From the NCBI GenBank assembly GCA_020629815.1, contig JAHDCN010000194.1, positions 1 to 5,707 of the forward strand: 5,707 nt of DNA, in the 5' to 3' direction. Source of the DNA: Verrucomicrobiota bacterium (GTDB taxonomy: Bacteria; Verrucomicrobiota; Verrucomicrobiia; Verrucomicrobiales; DEV007). Position 1 is the first letter of the stretch. Every line of letters begins with the position of its first letter. Positions 1 through 5,633 of the stretch are shown here, piece after piece. The translations under genes and the position numbers were made by a program. The notes under the pieces are model-generated. The model saw only the letters and a program-made list of their open reading frames with translations. It searched no databases and was not told the DNA's origin.

Positions 1-19
1 AGGCACTTAAGCAATGCCT
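1..19 (-). terminator. Weak hairpin downstream of the TPR gene, cut by window edge
   Basis: AGGCA (1-5) and TGCCT (15-19) form a 5-bp stem with a 9-base loop, about 30 bases past the TAA of the TPR gene on the minus strand. Whether a T run follows lies outside the window, so a terminator is only possible. The stem alone is weak. Confidence 0.2.
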
Positions 20-50
20 CCAACCAAGCCCGCGAACAATCCGCGAATCT

Positions 51-1169
51 TTACTCCGCAGCTTCTTTCACCGCTTCGCCGGCTTTTTCTGCAGCTTTCT
101 TGAGTGCGTTGCCGCCCTTCTTCACTGCCTCTTTTGCTTTTTGTCCGGCCTTCTTGCCAGTTTCTCCGGCTTTCTTTGCAGCAGCCTTTGCTTTGGCTTT
201 GCCTTTTTCGATGGCATTGCCAGCTTTGGCTTTCGCCTTTGCTGGAGCTTTTTTGCCGCCATCAGCTTTTGGCTTAGCAGGAGCTTTCGGTTTGTCCGCA
301 TTGCCGGGCTTGGGGGCATCTGTCGGCTTTGCTGCCGCAGGCTTCGCAGCCGGTGCAGGTTTTGGCTCTTCGGCTTTCTTCTCCGGCTCAGCTGGTGGGG
401 GCGGAGGCGGTTTGGGAGCATCAACGACAGGAGGTGTGCCCAGCTTCATTAAAGCCAGTTTTTCCTCTGCCATCGCAAAAAACGGATTGCCCGGATGCTT
501 GATGTAGGAATCCTGATAGTGCTGATCGGCAGCATCTTTGTCTCCGGCTTCCAAAGCCAGATCACCGAGACGAATTCGGCTCAGCGGGGTCAGCTCGCCG
601 TCTTCCTGAGCCGCAATGGTTTCTTCGTAGTAGGATTTTGCTTTCTCACCGGCACCCGCAACGTGATGCAGATTCGCCAAAGCGAACAGGCCCTGAGCAG
701 CGCGCGGATGGTCGGCATATTCACCGGTAAACTTTTCCAGAGTTGCCTGAGCATCCTGAGCTTTGCCTTGATCGATCTGCAGCTCGGCCTTGGACAAAAG
801 AGCATTTCCAGCACCTACGGATCCGGCATGATTCACGACCACCCCATCCAAAGCGGCGATGTCATTTTTCGCTACTGCTTCTGAAAAAGCCTGACCAGCT
901 TCTTTGTGTTTGTTCTTCTTTAACTGGTTGAGAACCAAAACGGCCATCACTCCGAGCACTACCAAAGCGACCAAAGCCAGAATCATGCTGCGGTTCTTGT
1001 CGATAGCAGACATCACTTCAGATGCCTGACTCTCGGCCATCGCATCATCCAGATCGGTATTCGATGGCTTGTTCGCTTCGACTACTTCGGCTTCGGCCAA
1101 CTCCTTTTCGATCTCCTCGTTGGATGGGATATCTTCTGAGTTGCGGCGGTCCTTCTTTTTCTTGGCCAT
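51..1169 (-). CDS. Membrane-anchored TPR protein with Lys/Ala/Pro-rich histone-H1-like tail
   Basis: This 372-residue protein has four parts. A short basic start (MAKKKKDRR) is followed by an acidic stretch to about residue 57. One hydrophobic helix spans residues 62-80. Residues about 90-243 are helical and contain roughly three TPR-like units (near 121-153, 156-189 and 195-228, each ending in the usual D/K-HP type turn). A low-complexity tail runs from 250 to 372. The single helix plus TPR layout resembles YfgM/TPR_21 proteins, which are thought to assist envelope protein folding, but I cannot assign that function. The tail opens with six prolines (254-259). By my count it holds about 32 Lys and 36 Ala with no Arg, Cys or aromatic residue, and its last 30 residues look like amphipathic KAxEAVK helices. 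It follows cysK by 42 bases on the same strand. The ATG is preceded only by a weak purine stretch (AAGAG), and the stop is TAA. The gene call is firm; the role is unknown. Confidence 0.88.
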   Translation of the reverse strand: MAKKKKDRRNSEDIPSNEEIEKELAEAEVVEANKPSNTDLDDAMAESQASEVMSAIDKNRSMILALVALVVLGVMAVLVLNQLKKNKHKEAGQAFSEAVAKNDIAALDGVVVNHAGSVGAGNALLSKAELQIDQGKAQDAQATLEKFTGEYADHPRAAQGLFALANLHHVAGAGEKAKSYYEETIAAQEDGELTPLSRIRLGDLALEAGDKDAADQHYQDSYIKHPGNPFFAMAEEKLALMKLGTPPVVDAPKPPPPPPAEPEKKAEEPKPAPAAKPAAAKPTDAPKPGNADKPKAPAKPKADGGKKAPAKAKAKAGNAIEKGKAKAKAAAKKAGETGKKAGQKAKEAVKKGGNALKKAAEKAGEAVKEAAE

Positions 1170-1211
1170 ACTCTTATTGGTGCTGAAACAATTTTTATCC
1201 GTGGCAGAAAA

Positions 1212-2201
1212 TCAGGAACCCACAGCGGCGCGCGCTTCGTCAGCCAGCGGCGTCGACAGGTAACGCTCACCAGTGGAACATCCAATCGTCACAATCAGTT
1301 TACCGGCATTTTCCGGGCGCTTGGCTACTTCCAGAGCAGCGCAGATATTAGCTCCGGTGGAGATACCACCGAGGATTCCTTCCTCTTTGGCGATGCGCCG
1401 TGCCATAGCAAACGCGTCGTCGTTGCTCACTTTGATGCATTCAGAAATCTGATCGTCACCGCCGTCGCTCTTCAGGTGCAGGTTGTCCGGGACAAAACCT
1501 GCGCCGGTTCCCTGAATCTTGTGCGGTCCGGGGGTCAAATCTTCACCGGCCAGAGTTTGGGAGATCACCGGGGAGTCTTCCGGCTCTGCGGTGATCACTT
1601 GAATATTCGGATTGAGCTCTTTCAGGCGCTCCACACAGCCGGTCGCTGTGCCACCTGTTCCGACAGCGGAAATCACGATATCGACTTTGCCATCGGTATC
1701 TGCCCAGATCTCTTCCGCAGTTGTTTTGCGGTGGATCGCCGGGTTCGCCGGATTGGAAAACTGCTGCGGGATAAAGGAGTTCGGAGTCTCGGCTGCCAGC
1801 TCCTCGGCTTTGGCAATGGCACCTTTCATTCCTTTCGGTCCTTCGGTAAGAACGAGATCAGCGCCAAGCAATGCGAGCAGTGTGCGACGTTCCAGAGACA
1901 TGGTTTCCGGCATCGTCAGGACCAGCTTGTATCCTTTGGCTGCGCAAACAAACGCAAGAGCGATACCAGTGTTTCCGCTGGTGGGTTCGATGATCACAGT
2001 GCTTTCATCAATTTTTCCCTCCGCTTCAGCGGCCTCGATCATCGCCATTCCGATCCGATCCTTCACAGATCCGAGTGGGTTAAAAAACTCACATTTCAGA
2101 GCGACAGTGGCATCGACTCCTTCGGTCACGCGGTTCAATTTGACCAGCGGTGTTCCGCCGACCGTATCAACAATGTTATCGTAAATTTTTCCGTGGGCCA
2201 T
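1212..2201 (-). CDS. cysK: Cysteine synthase A (O-acetylserine sulfhydrylase)
   Basis: This PLP enzyme makes L-cysteine and acetate from O-acetyl-L-serine and sulfide in the cytoplasm, the last step of sulfur assimilation. The 329 residues match the usual CysK length. Visible motifs are [11 protein letters not shown] with the Schiff-base lysine K47, the substrate loop TSGNTG (74-79), [11 protein letters not shown] (96-106), QQFSNPANP (146-154), the phosphate cup GTGGT (181-185), the [13 protein letters not shown] segment (224-236), GISTGAN (279-285), whose Ser281 should contact the PLP ring nitrogen, and GERYLST (311-317). No C-terminal CBS-pair domain or N-terminal heme segment is present, which argues against cystathionine beta-synthase. 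The loop has LGSVKDR rather than the enterobacterial SFSVKCR, a common variant in other phyla. A cysM-like enzyme is the main alternative, but the [13 protein letters not shown] segment favours CysK. No serine acetyltransferase gene (cysE) is nearby. The ATG has only a weak purine-rich AAAGAAA before it. The TPR gene follows 42 bases downstream and may be co-transcribed. Confidence 0.96.
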   Translation of the reverse strand: MAHGKIYDNIVDTVGGTPLVKLNRVTEGVDATVALKCEFFNPLGSVKDRIGMAMIEAAEAEGKIDESTVIIEPTSGNTGIALAFVCAAKGYKLVLTMPETMSLERRTLLALLGADLVLTEGPKGMKGAIAKAEELAAETPNSFIPQQFSNPANPAIHRKTTAEEIWADTDGKVDIVISAVGTGGTATGCVERLKELNPNIQVITAEPEDSPVISQTLAGEDLTPGPHKIQGTGAGFVPDNLHLKSDGGDDQISECIKVSNDDAFAMARRIAKEEGILGGISTGANICAALEVAKRPENAGKLIVTIGCSTGERYLSTPLADEARAAVGS

Positions 2202-2219
2202 TTTCTTTGTCGGTAAAGG

Positions 2220-2250
2220 TTTGCGAGCGCAAATTGTGCTCTTTTTGCGC
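2220..2250 (-). promoter_or_regulatory. cysK leader with overlapping inverted repeats
   Basis: Two inverted repeats share one arm. TTTGCG (2220-2225) pairs with CGCAAA (2228-2233) around a 2-base centre. GCGCAAA (2227-2233) also pairs with TTTGCGC (2244-2250) around a 10-base loop. In the cysK transcript the two hairpins would exclude each other, as in attenuator-like leaders. The same bases could instead be a palindromic protein-binding site, since the first repeat has too small a loop to make a good RNA hairpin without opening its central pairs. No known cysteine riboswitch, T-box or SAM riboswitch architecture is recognisable here. Confidence 0.3.
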
Positions 2251-2258
2251 AGCTAGCA

Positions 2259-2286
2259 GCTATACCAAATATATCAGCGGGTGCAA
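2259..2286 (-). promoter_or_regulatory. Candidate sigma70-type promoter for cysK
   Basis: On the minus strand TTGCAC (2286-2281) and TATAGC (2264-2259) are separated by 16 bases, inside an AT-rich patch. The -10 box matches four of six consensus bases and the -35 three of six. Transcription would start near 2252, giving a leader of about 50 nt before the cysK ATG. This is a by-eye match only; the position upstream of cysK supports it more than the score does. Confidence 0.35.
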
Positions 2287-2343
2287 TCCCAATTTCCGGT
2301 CGGGTTGCGCGTTGAAAAAACGCAAATAACTCACTTGCCAAAA

Positions 2344-2353
2344 GGGAATTCCC
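2344..2353. promoter_or_regulatory. Perfect 10-bp palindrome GGGAATTCCC in divergent intergenic region
   Basis: GGGAATTCCC is a perfect palindrome lying 65 bases before the dehydratase ATG and directly after TTGCCA (2335-2340), a possible -35 box. No well-spaced -10 box follows: CATATC at 2361-2366 is 20 bases away. It is placed where an operator could act, but a single 10-bp palindrome can occur by chance. Confidence 0.2.
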
Positions 2354-2409
2354 GACTAGCCATATCCGAATACCGGAACCAAAACGGCTTCCGTCGAAAC
2401 ACAAACTGT

Positions 2410-2414
2410 GGAGG
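2410..2414 (+). promoter_or_regulatory. Shine-Dalgarno GGAGG for the dehydratase gene
   Basis: GGAGG ends three bases before the ATG at 2418. It is the only strong Shine-Dalgarno in the window. The cytochrome and MFS genes have none that I can see, and cysK and the TPR gene have weak purine runs. It fixes the start of the dehydratase. Confidence 0.7.
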
Positions 2415-2417
2415 ACA

Positions 2418-2702
2418 ATGTCAGACCTCGTAGAAAAAGACGAAATCGAAGGCCTTTTGAAGAAGCTTCCAGAATGGGATCTGGAGGAAAAGGCGATTTG
2501 CCGTGTAGTGGAATTTGAAGACTACATGGATGGAGTGGATTTGCTGAACGGCGTCGCCGATATCGCCGAAGAAGCCAACCATCATCCGGACATGGAGATC
2601 AAATGGGGCCAGCTCACAATCCGGCTCACGACCCACGATATGGGCGGGCTCACCGACGCCGATTTCGATCTGGCTGGACGGATCGATAATCTGATTGATT
2701 GA
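2418..2702 (+). CDS. phhB: Pterin-4a-carbinolamine dehydratase (4a-hydroxytetrahydrobiopterin dehydratase)
   Basis: The 94-residue protein matches the usual PCD length of about 95-115. It shows the catalytic NHHPD segment (H55, H56, P57), then KWGQLTIRLTTHDMGGLTDADFDLA, with the third active-site histidine H73. The spacing of 17 residues from H56 to H73 equals that between His62 and His79 of mammalian PCD/DCoH. LPEW near residue 20 is also typical. PCD dehydrates 4a-hydroxytetrahydropterin to quinonoid dihydropterin, normally serving phenylalanine hydroxylase. No phenylalanine hydroxylase gene is visible here. Many bacteria carry PCD without that enzyme, and a link to molybdopterin enzymes has been proposed for those cases. 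The TGA stop lies 29 bases before the ATG of the binding protein, so the two are probably co-transcribed although their functions are not obviously related. Confidence 0.93.
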   Translation: MSDLVEKDEIEGLLKKLPEWDLEEKAICRVVEFEDYMDGVDLLNGVADIAEEANHHPDMEIKWGQLTIRLTTHDMGGLTDADFDLAGRIDNLID

Positions 2703-2731
2703 TCAGTCGGAATTCGCTAGCGTTCGCGACT

Positions 2732-3754
2732 ATGAAGTTTCGGACGTTTTTGACCCTTTCCTTTGCTGCTGCGTTTTTCACTGGATGTGGAGGCGGTGGT
2801 GGTGACAGTGCTGCTGACGGCGGAAAATCCGCGAGCAAGCGCTATGCCTTTGTCACCAATGGAGTGGCAGACTTCTGGACGATTGCAGAGGCCGGGGCGA
2901 AAGCGGCCGGCGAAAAGCTGGGTGTGGAAGCAACCATCCTGATGCCTGCCGGTGGGATCACCGATCAGAAGCAGATGATGGAGGACCTGATGACTCGCGG
3001 CGTCGATGGCATTGCCGTCTCTCCAATTGATCCGAAAAACCAAACCGAGCTTTTGAACAACGCGGCTGAGGTGACCAAACTGATCACCCATGATTCCGAT
3101 GCTCCGGATTCCAACCGCCTGGTTTATGTTGGCGTGGATAACTACACCGCTGGCCGGATGTGTGGCCAGCTGGTGAAAGAAGCTTTACCAGACGGCGGGA
3201 AAGTCATGATTCTCGTCGGGAGAATGGAGCAGGATAATGCCCGTCTGCGCCGCCAGGGAGTGATTGACGAGCTGCTCGACCGCTCCAGCGACTCCAGTCG
3301 TTTCGATGCACCTGGTAGTCCAATCGAAGGGGAGAAATACACGATTCTGGGAACGCTGACTGATCAGTTCGACCGGGCCAAGGCAAAGGCGAATGCTGAG
3401 GACACCATTTCCCGTCATCCCGACGTGAGCGCGATGGTAGGGCTTTTCGCCTACAATCCTCCGGCGGCTTTGCAAGCACTGGAGCAGGCCGGGAAACTCA
3501 AAGAGGTAAAAGTGATCGCCTTCGACGAAGACTCCGAAACGTTAGCGGGAATTCAGAATGGAACCGTTCACGGCACTGTGGTGCAAAATCCCTACATGTA
3601 TGGCTACAAGTCGATTGAAGTGCTGAGTGCTCTCGACTCCGGTGACACCAGCGTCATTCCCGAAAGCAAATTCATCGATGTGCCGGCGCGTCAGATTCGC
3701 AAAGATACCGTTGATGAGTTTTGGGCTGACCTGAAGCAGAAGCTGGGTAAGTGA
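2732..3754 (+). CDS. Lipoprotein sugar-ABC solute-binding protein (RbsB-like, Peripla_BP_4)
   Basis: This is a type I periplasmic binding protein of 340 residues, probably bringing a sugar or similar solute to an ABC importer. I chose the ATG at 2732 because it begins a proper lipoprotein signal, MKFRTFLTLSFAAAFFTGC with the lipidated Cys19. A Gly-rich tether (20-36) follows. An in-frame TTG at 2699 would overlap the upstream stop and add eleven polar residues. Compared with E. coli RbsB, the ligand-contact positions appear kept: ADFW (F48/W49) for PFF, the HDSDA segment (120-124) for the Asp89-Arg90 region, ARLRRQG (170-176) for Arg141, AYNPP N242 for Asn190, AFDED D265 for Asp215, and VVQNP Q285 for Gln235. 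The substrate cannot be read from this. No permease or ATPase gene lies alongside within the window. A chemotaxis or sensor-partner role is possible. The ATG lacks a visible Shine-Dalgarno, so coupling to the upstream gene is plausible. Confidence 0.9.
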   Translation: MKFRTFLTLSFAAAFFTGCGGGGGDSAADGGKSASKRYAFVTNGVADFWTIAEAGAKAAGEKLGVEATILMPAGGITDQKQMMEDLMTRGVDGIAVSPIDPKNQTELLNNAAEVTKLITHDSDAPDSNRLVYVGVDNYTAGRMCGQLVKEALPDGGKVMILVGRMEQDNARLRRQGVIDELLDRSSDSSRFDAPGSPIEGEKYTILGTLTDQFDRAKAKANAEDTISRHPDVSAMVGLFAYNPPAALQALEQAGKLKEVKVIAFDEDSETLAGIQNGTVHGTVVQNPYMYGYKSIEVLSALDSGDTSVIPESKFIDVPARQIRKDTVDEFWADLKQKLGK

Positions 3755-3763
3755 CCGACACAA

Positions 3764-3796
3764 AAAAAGCTGTCCGCATGAAACGGACAGCTTTTT
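3764..3796. terminator. Bidirectional rho-independent terminator
   Basis: AAAAAGCTGTCCG (3764-3776) and CGGACAGCTTTTT (3784-3796) form a perfect 13-bp stem around a 7-base loop. The plus-strand transcript ends in a T run (TTTTTGTTTTT), and the A run on the left gives a T run on the other strand. It starts nine bases after the binding-protein stop and lies 28 bases beyond the cytochrome stop, so it can end both convergent units. Confidence 0.9.
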
Positions 3797-3824
3797 GTTT
3801 TTCAGAAAACGTTTCGTCAGAAAA

Positions 3825-4199
3825 TCAATCCGGCTTGTGGTCGGAGTGACAGGCCTTGCAGTTGGATGATTTTTTCAGGGCTGCGATAGCTTCGTCACCT
3901 TTGTCGCCGCCTGCGATCTTTTCGAGGTCGGCGATCAGTTGGTTTACCTTTTCATCGTAGGCGTCCTGCTCGCCTTTGGGCGCTTTGGTGTCTTCCATTG
4001 TTTTGACCAGCTCGAAGAGGTCTTTGATTTCTTCATCGGAAGCTTCGCCATTAATCGTTTTTGCCAAAGGGCTGGTCTTGCCTTTCAGGCCCTCCTTCAT
4101 AACCTTGGCGATGATCTCGTAGTTCTTGTCATCGTCAGCAATTGCGAAAGAAGCAATACCGACACAGGCGACTGCAGAAAGAAGTAACTTCAATTTCAT
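3825..4199 (-). CDS. Small secreted mono-heme c-type cytochrome, class-II-like
   Basis: The 124-residue protein has a Sec signal peptide (MKLKLLLSAVACVGIASFAIA, probable cleavage after Ala21), leaving about 103 mature residues. A single heme attachment motif CKACH (114-118) lies seven residues from the end. The rest is Lys/Glu-rich and predicted helical in about four segments. A C-terminal CxxCH on a helical body is the layout of cytochrome c'/c-556 (class II), where the fifth ligand is the motif His. Met34 in KVMKEGLKG could be the sixth ligand, as in c-556, but this is inference. It is somewhat short for class II (mature proteins about 125-130). Similar small proteins ending in NCKACHSxHK occur, as I recall, in planctomycetes and relatives, where they are often left hypothetical. 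Its redox partner is unknown. It lies 54 bases after the MFS gene on the same strand, with no stem-loop between them, and has no clear Shine-Dalgarno. Confidence 0.85.
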   Translation of the reverse strand: MKLKLLLSAVACVGIASFAIADDDKNYEIIAKVMKEGLKGKTSPLAKTINGEASDEEIKDLFELVKTMEDTKAPKGEQDAYDEKVNQLIADLEKIAGGDKGDEAIAALKKSSNCKACHSDHKPD

Positions 4200-4253
4200 G
4201 CGAGACTTGTTAGCGATTCAAGGCAGTAAAGAAAAGCAAAAAAGTGGGGCGAT

Positions 4254-5633
4254 TTAGTCCAGGAGCCGGTTCCAGTTTTTCCGAACTTTGATTGCGCGGA
4301 ACAGAAACAGCACAATCAACACTGCCGCAAAAAACACCCACCACCACTTGGTCGCGTCGGTGAATACTTCGTGTTCGATTTCCTTGGTTCGGGGCAAGTC
4401 TTTGCCGCGCAACAACCAGGCTGTTTGCAATCCGTAGAGCCAGGTGAGAATCCCGTAGGAAAGGTTCATACTCAAACCACGAAAGCTCAGCACCGTGGCC
4501 CGGTTCTCCGGTGAAGTGACACGGTTCAGGTAGTTCGACAGAAAGAAATGCAGTAGCCGCATCGCGATCCAGAGAGTCGGCAAAAACATCACCGACCAGA
4601 ACTGTATGGGAAAGGCAAGGCTGGCAATGCCGACCAGGGTCAGCACGGTGATCAGGCGGAAATTGAAATTGGGTGAACGGTGGTTGATTAGCTTTTCCCC
4701 AATCACGGCAGCAAAGATTCCGGTCAGGGAACCAACTACGGAAATGATCCCGAATTGAGCCGGTTCGAAACCAATCACCTCCAGCCAGATCGAGCCGACG
4801 GTGTAATACAATCGAATGATGCTATCAAAACTCAGACCGACGAGGAGCAGCATCAGAGCTGCCGGTGTGTGGAGAATCCATCCGCCGGCCTGGAAGGTTC
4901 GGGCGAAGCTTTCGCGAACTGCGTGCCAAACGGTTTCGCCCTCCGGTGGTTGGAAATTGTCGGGCTCGACCATACGCAGGGCGATGAACAGGGCGACGAT
5001 TGCCATGCCGAGAGTCAGCGCGATGGGGAACTTCAGTGTTTCGATCTGAGTGAACTGACGTTCCACCCCGATCCACCCCAACACCATGTTCACGAAGTCC
5101 GGGTCATACACCGCCGCTCCAATCAACGTGACCACGACGAATGCCATGCTTTGCCAAATCATCAGTTTTTTGGTCAGGCCAGCCCAGAGAGTTTCGCGAT
5201 CCTGCTCCGGCAGCGAGTCGTAGGCGATTGCCTCGTCGGCTCCGCTGGCGGCGGCTTCCGCAGCGCCGGAGATAATTCGGTTCACCAGAAAAACGGCAAA
5301 CAGTGAGCCGACCGCTCCGGCAAGAGCTGCGGTATTGTCCCCATAGAGCTCGCGATCCACCGGAGGCATCAGCAACATCACCGTCATTTCAATGATCATC
5401 AAAATGGCGGCGAAAATCACCAGTTTCCGCCGACCAAATTGGTCTGCCAGCGCCCCCGAAGGCACCTCCAGTAAAACGATGGTAATCGCCCAGACGACGT
5501 TCAAATAGGCGAACTGCTCCTGGCTCAAACCGAAATCCAAAAACATCAGCGCATAGACTGGATAGTAGAATCGCGAGTTCAGAAATATCCGAAACAGGAT
5601 AAACAGGATCGGATTTCGCGATTGGTCAGGCAT
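4254..5633 (-). CDS. MFS transporter, 12 helices
   Basis: This 459-residue inner-membrane carrier of the major facilitator superfamily probably moves a small molecule by proton coupling. The loop after helix 2 carries motif A, GALADQFGRRK (60-70), preceded by LLEVPS (54-59), a pairing seen in many drug-efflux-like MFS proteins. The loop after helix 4 has SGADEAIAYDSLPEQDR (130-146), resembling the SGxxEAxxYDSL segment of the same group. About twelve hydrophobic spans can be drawn. The central cytoplasmic loop is near 223-255, and there are longer outside loops near 177-202 and 403-429. The start is secure: an in-frame TGA lies at 5642-5640, three codons upstream of the ATG, and no ATG intervenes. 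No good Shine-Dalgarno is visible. Substrate is unknown, and efflux is a guess from motif style only. The stop is TAA at 4256-4254. A T-rich stretch follows on the transcript, but without a stem, so transcription may continue into the cytochrome gene. Confidence 0.9.
   Translation of the reverse strand: MPDQSRNPILFILFRIFLNSRFYYPVYALMFLDFGLSQEQFAYLNVVWAITIVLLEVPSGALADQFGRRKLVIFAAILMIIEMTVMLLMPPVDRELYGDNTAALAGAVGSLFAVFLVNRIISGAAEAAASGADEAIAYDSLPEQDRETLWAGLTKKLMIWQSMAFVVVTLIGAAVYDPDFVNMVLGWIGVERQFTQIETLKFPIALTLGMAIVALFIALRMVEPDNFQPPEGETVWHAVRESFARTFQAGGWILHTPAALMLLLVGLSFDSIIRLYYTVGSIWLEVIGFEPAQFGIISVVGSLTGIFAAVIGEKLINHRSPNFNFRLITVLTLVGIASLAFPIQFWSVMFLPTLWIAMRLLHFFLSNYLNRVTSPENRATVLSFRGLSMNLSYGILTWLYGLQTAWLLRGKDLPRTKEIEHEVFTDATKWWWVFFAAVLIVLFLFRAIKVRKNWNRLLD

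Noticed and set aside
100..507. Ala/Phe/Gly-rich open frame on the plus strand.
   Set aside because: It is the complement of the Lys/Ala/Pro tail of the TPR gene; low-complexity coding DNA leaves the opposite strand free of stops.
1476..2216. Long open frame on the plus strand opposite cysK (246 codons), and another at 1612-2184.
   Set aside because: cysK on the minus strand explains this DNA with all family motifs. The opposite frames show no recognisable motif, domain or ribosome-binding site, and Cys/His/Arg-rich composition typical of antisense frames.
2135..2404. Minus-strand open frame crossing the divergent intergenic region and the cysK start.
   Set aside because: It overlaps the cysK start out of frame, has no recognisable motif and would cover the likely cysK promoter.
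2202..2417. A known riboswitch or T-box upstream of cysK.
   Set aside because: The candidate leader is only about 50 nt, and I see no T-box motif, specifier stem, SAM riboswitch core or terminator T run.
4200..4253. Terminator after the MFS gene, because the transcript has a T-rich run.
   Set aside because: No complementary stem precedes the T run.
4755..5306. Open frame of 183 codons on the plus strand opposite the MFS gene.
   Set aside because: The minus-strand MFS gene has motif A and twelve hydrophobic spans; the opposite frame is Gln/His/Arg-rich and has no recognisable feature.
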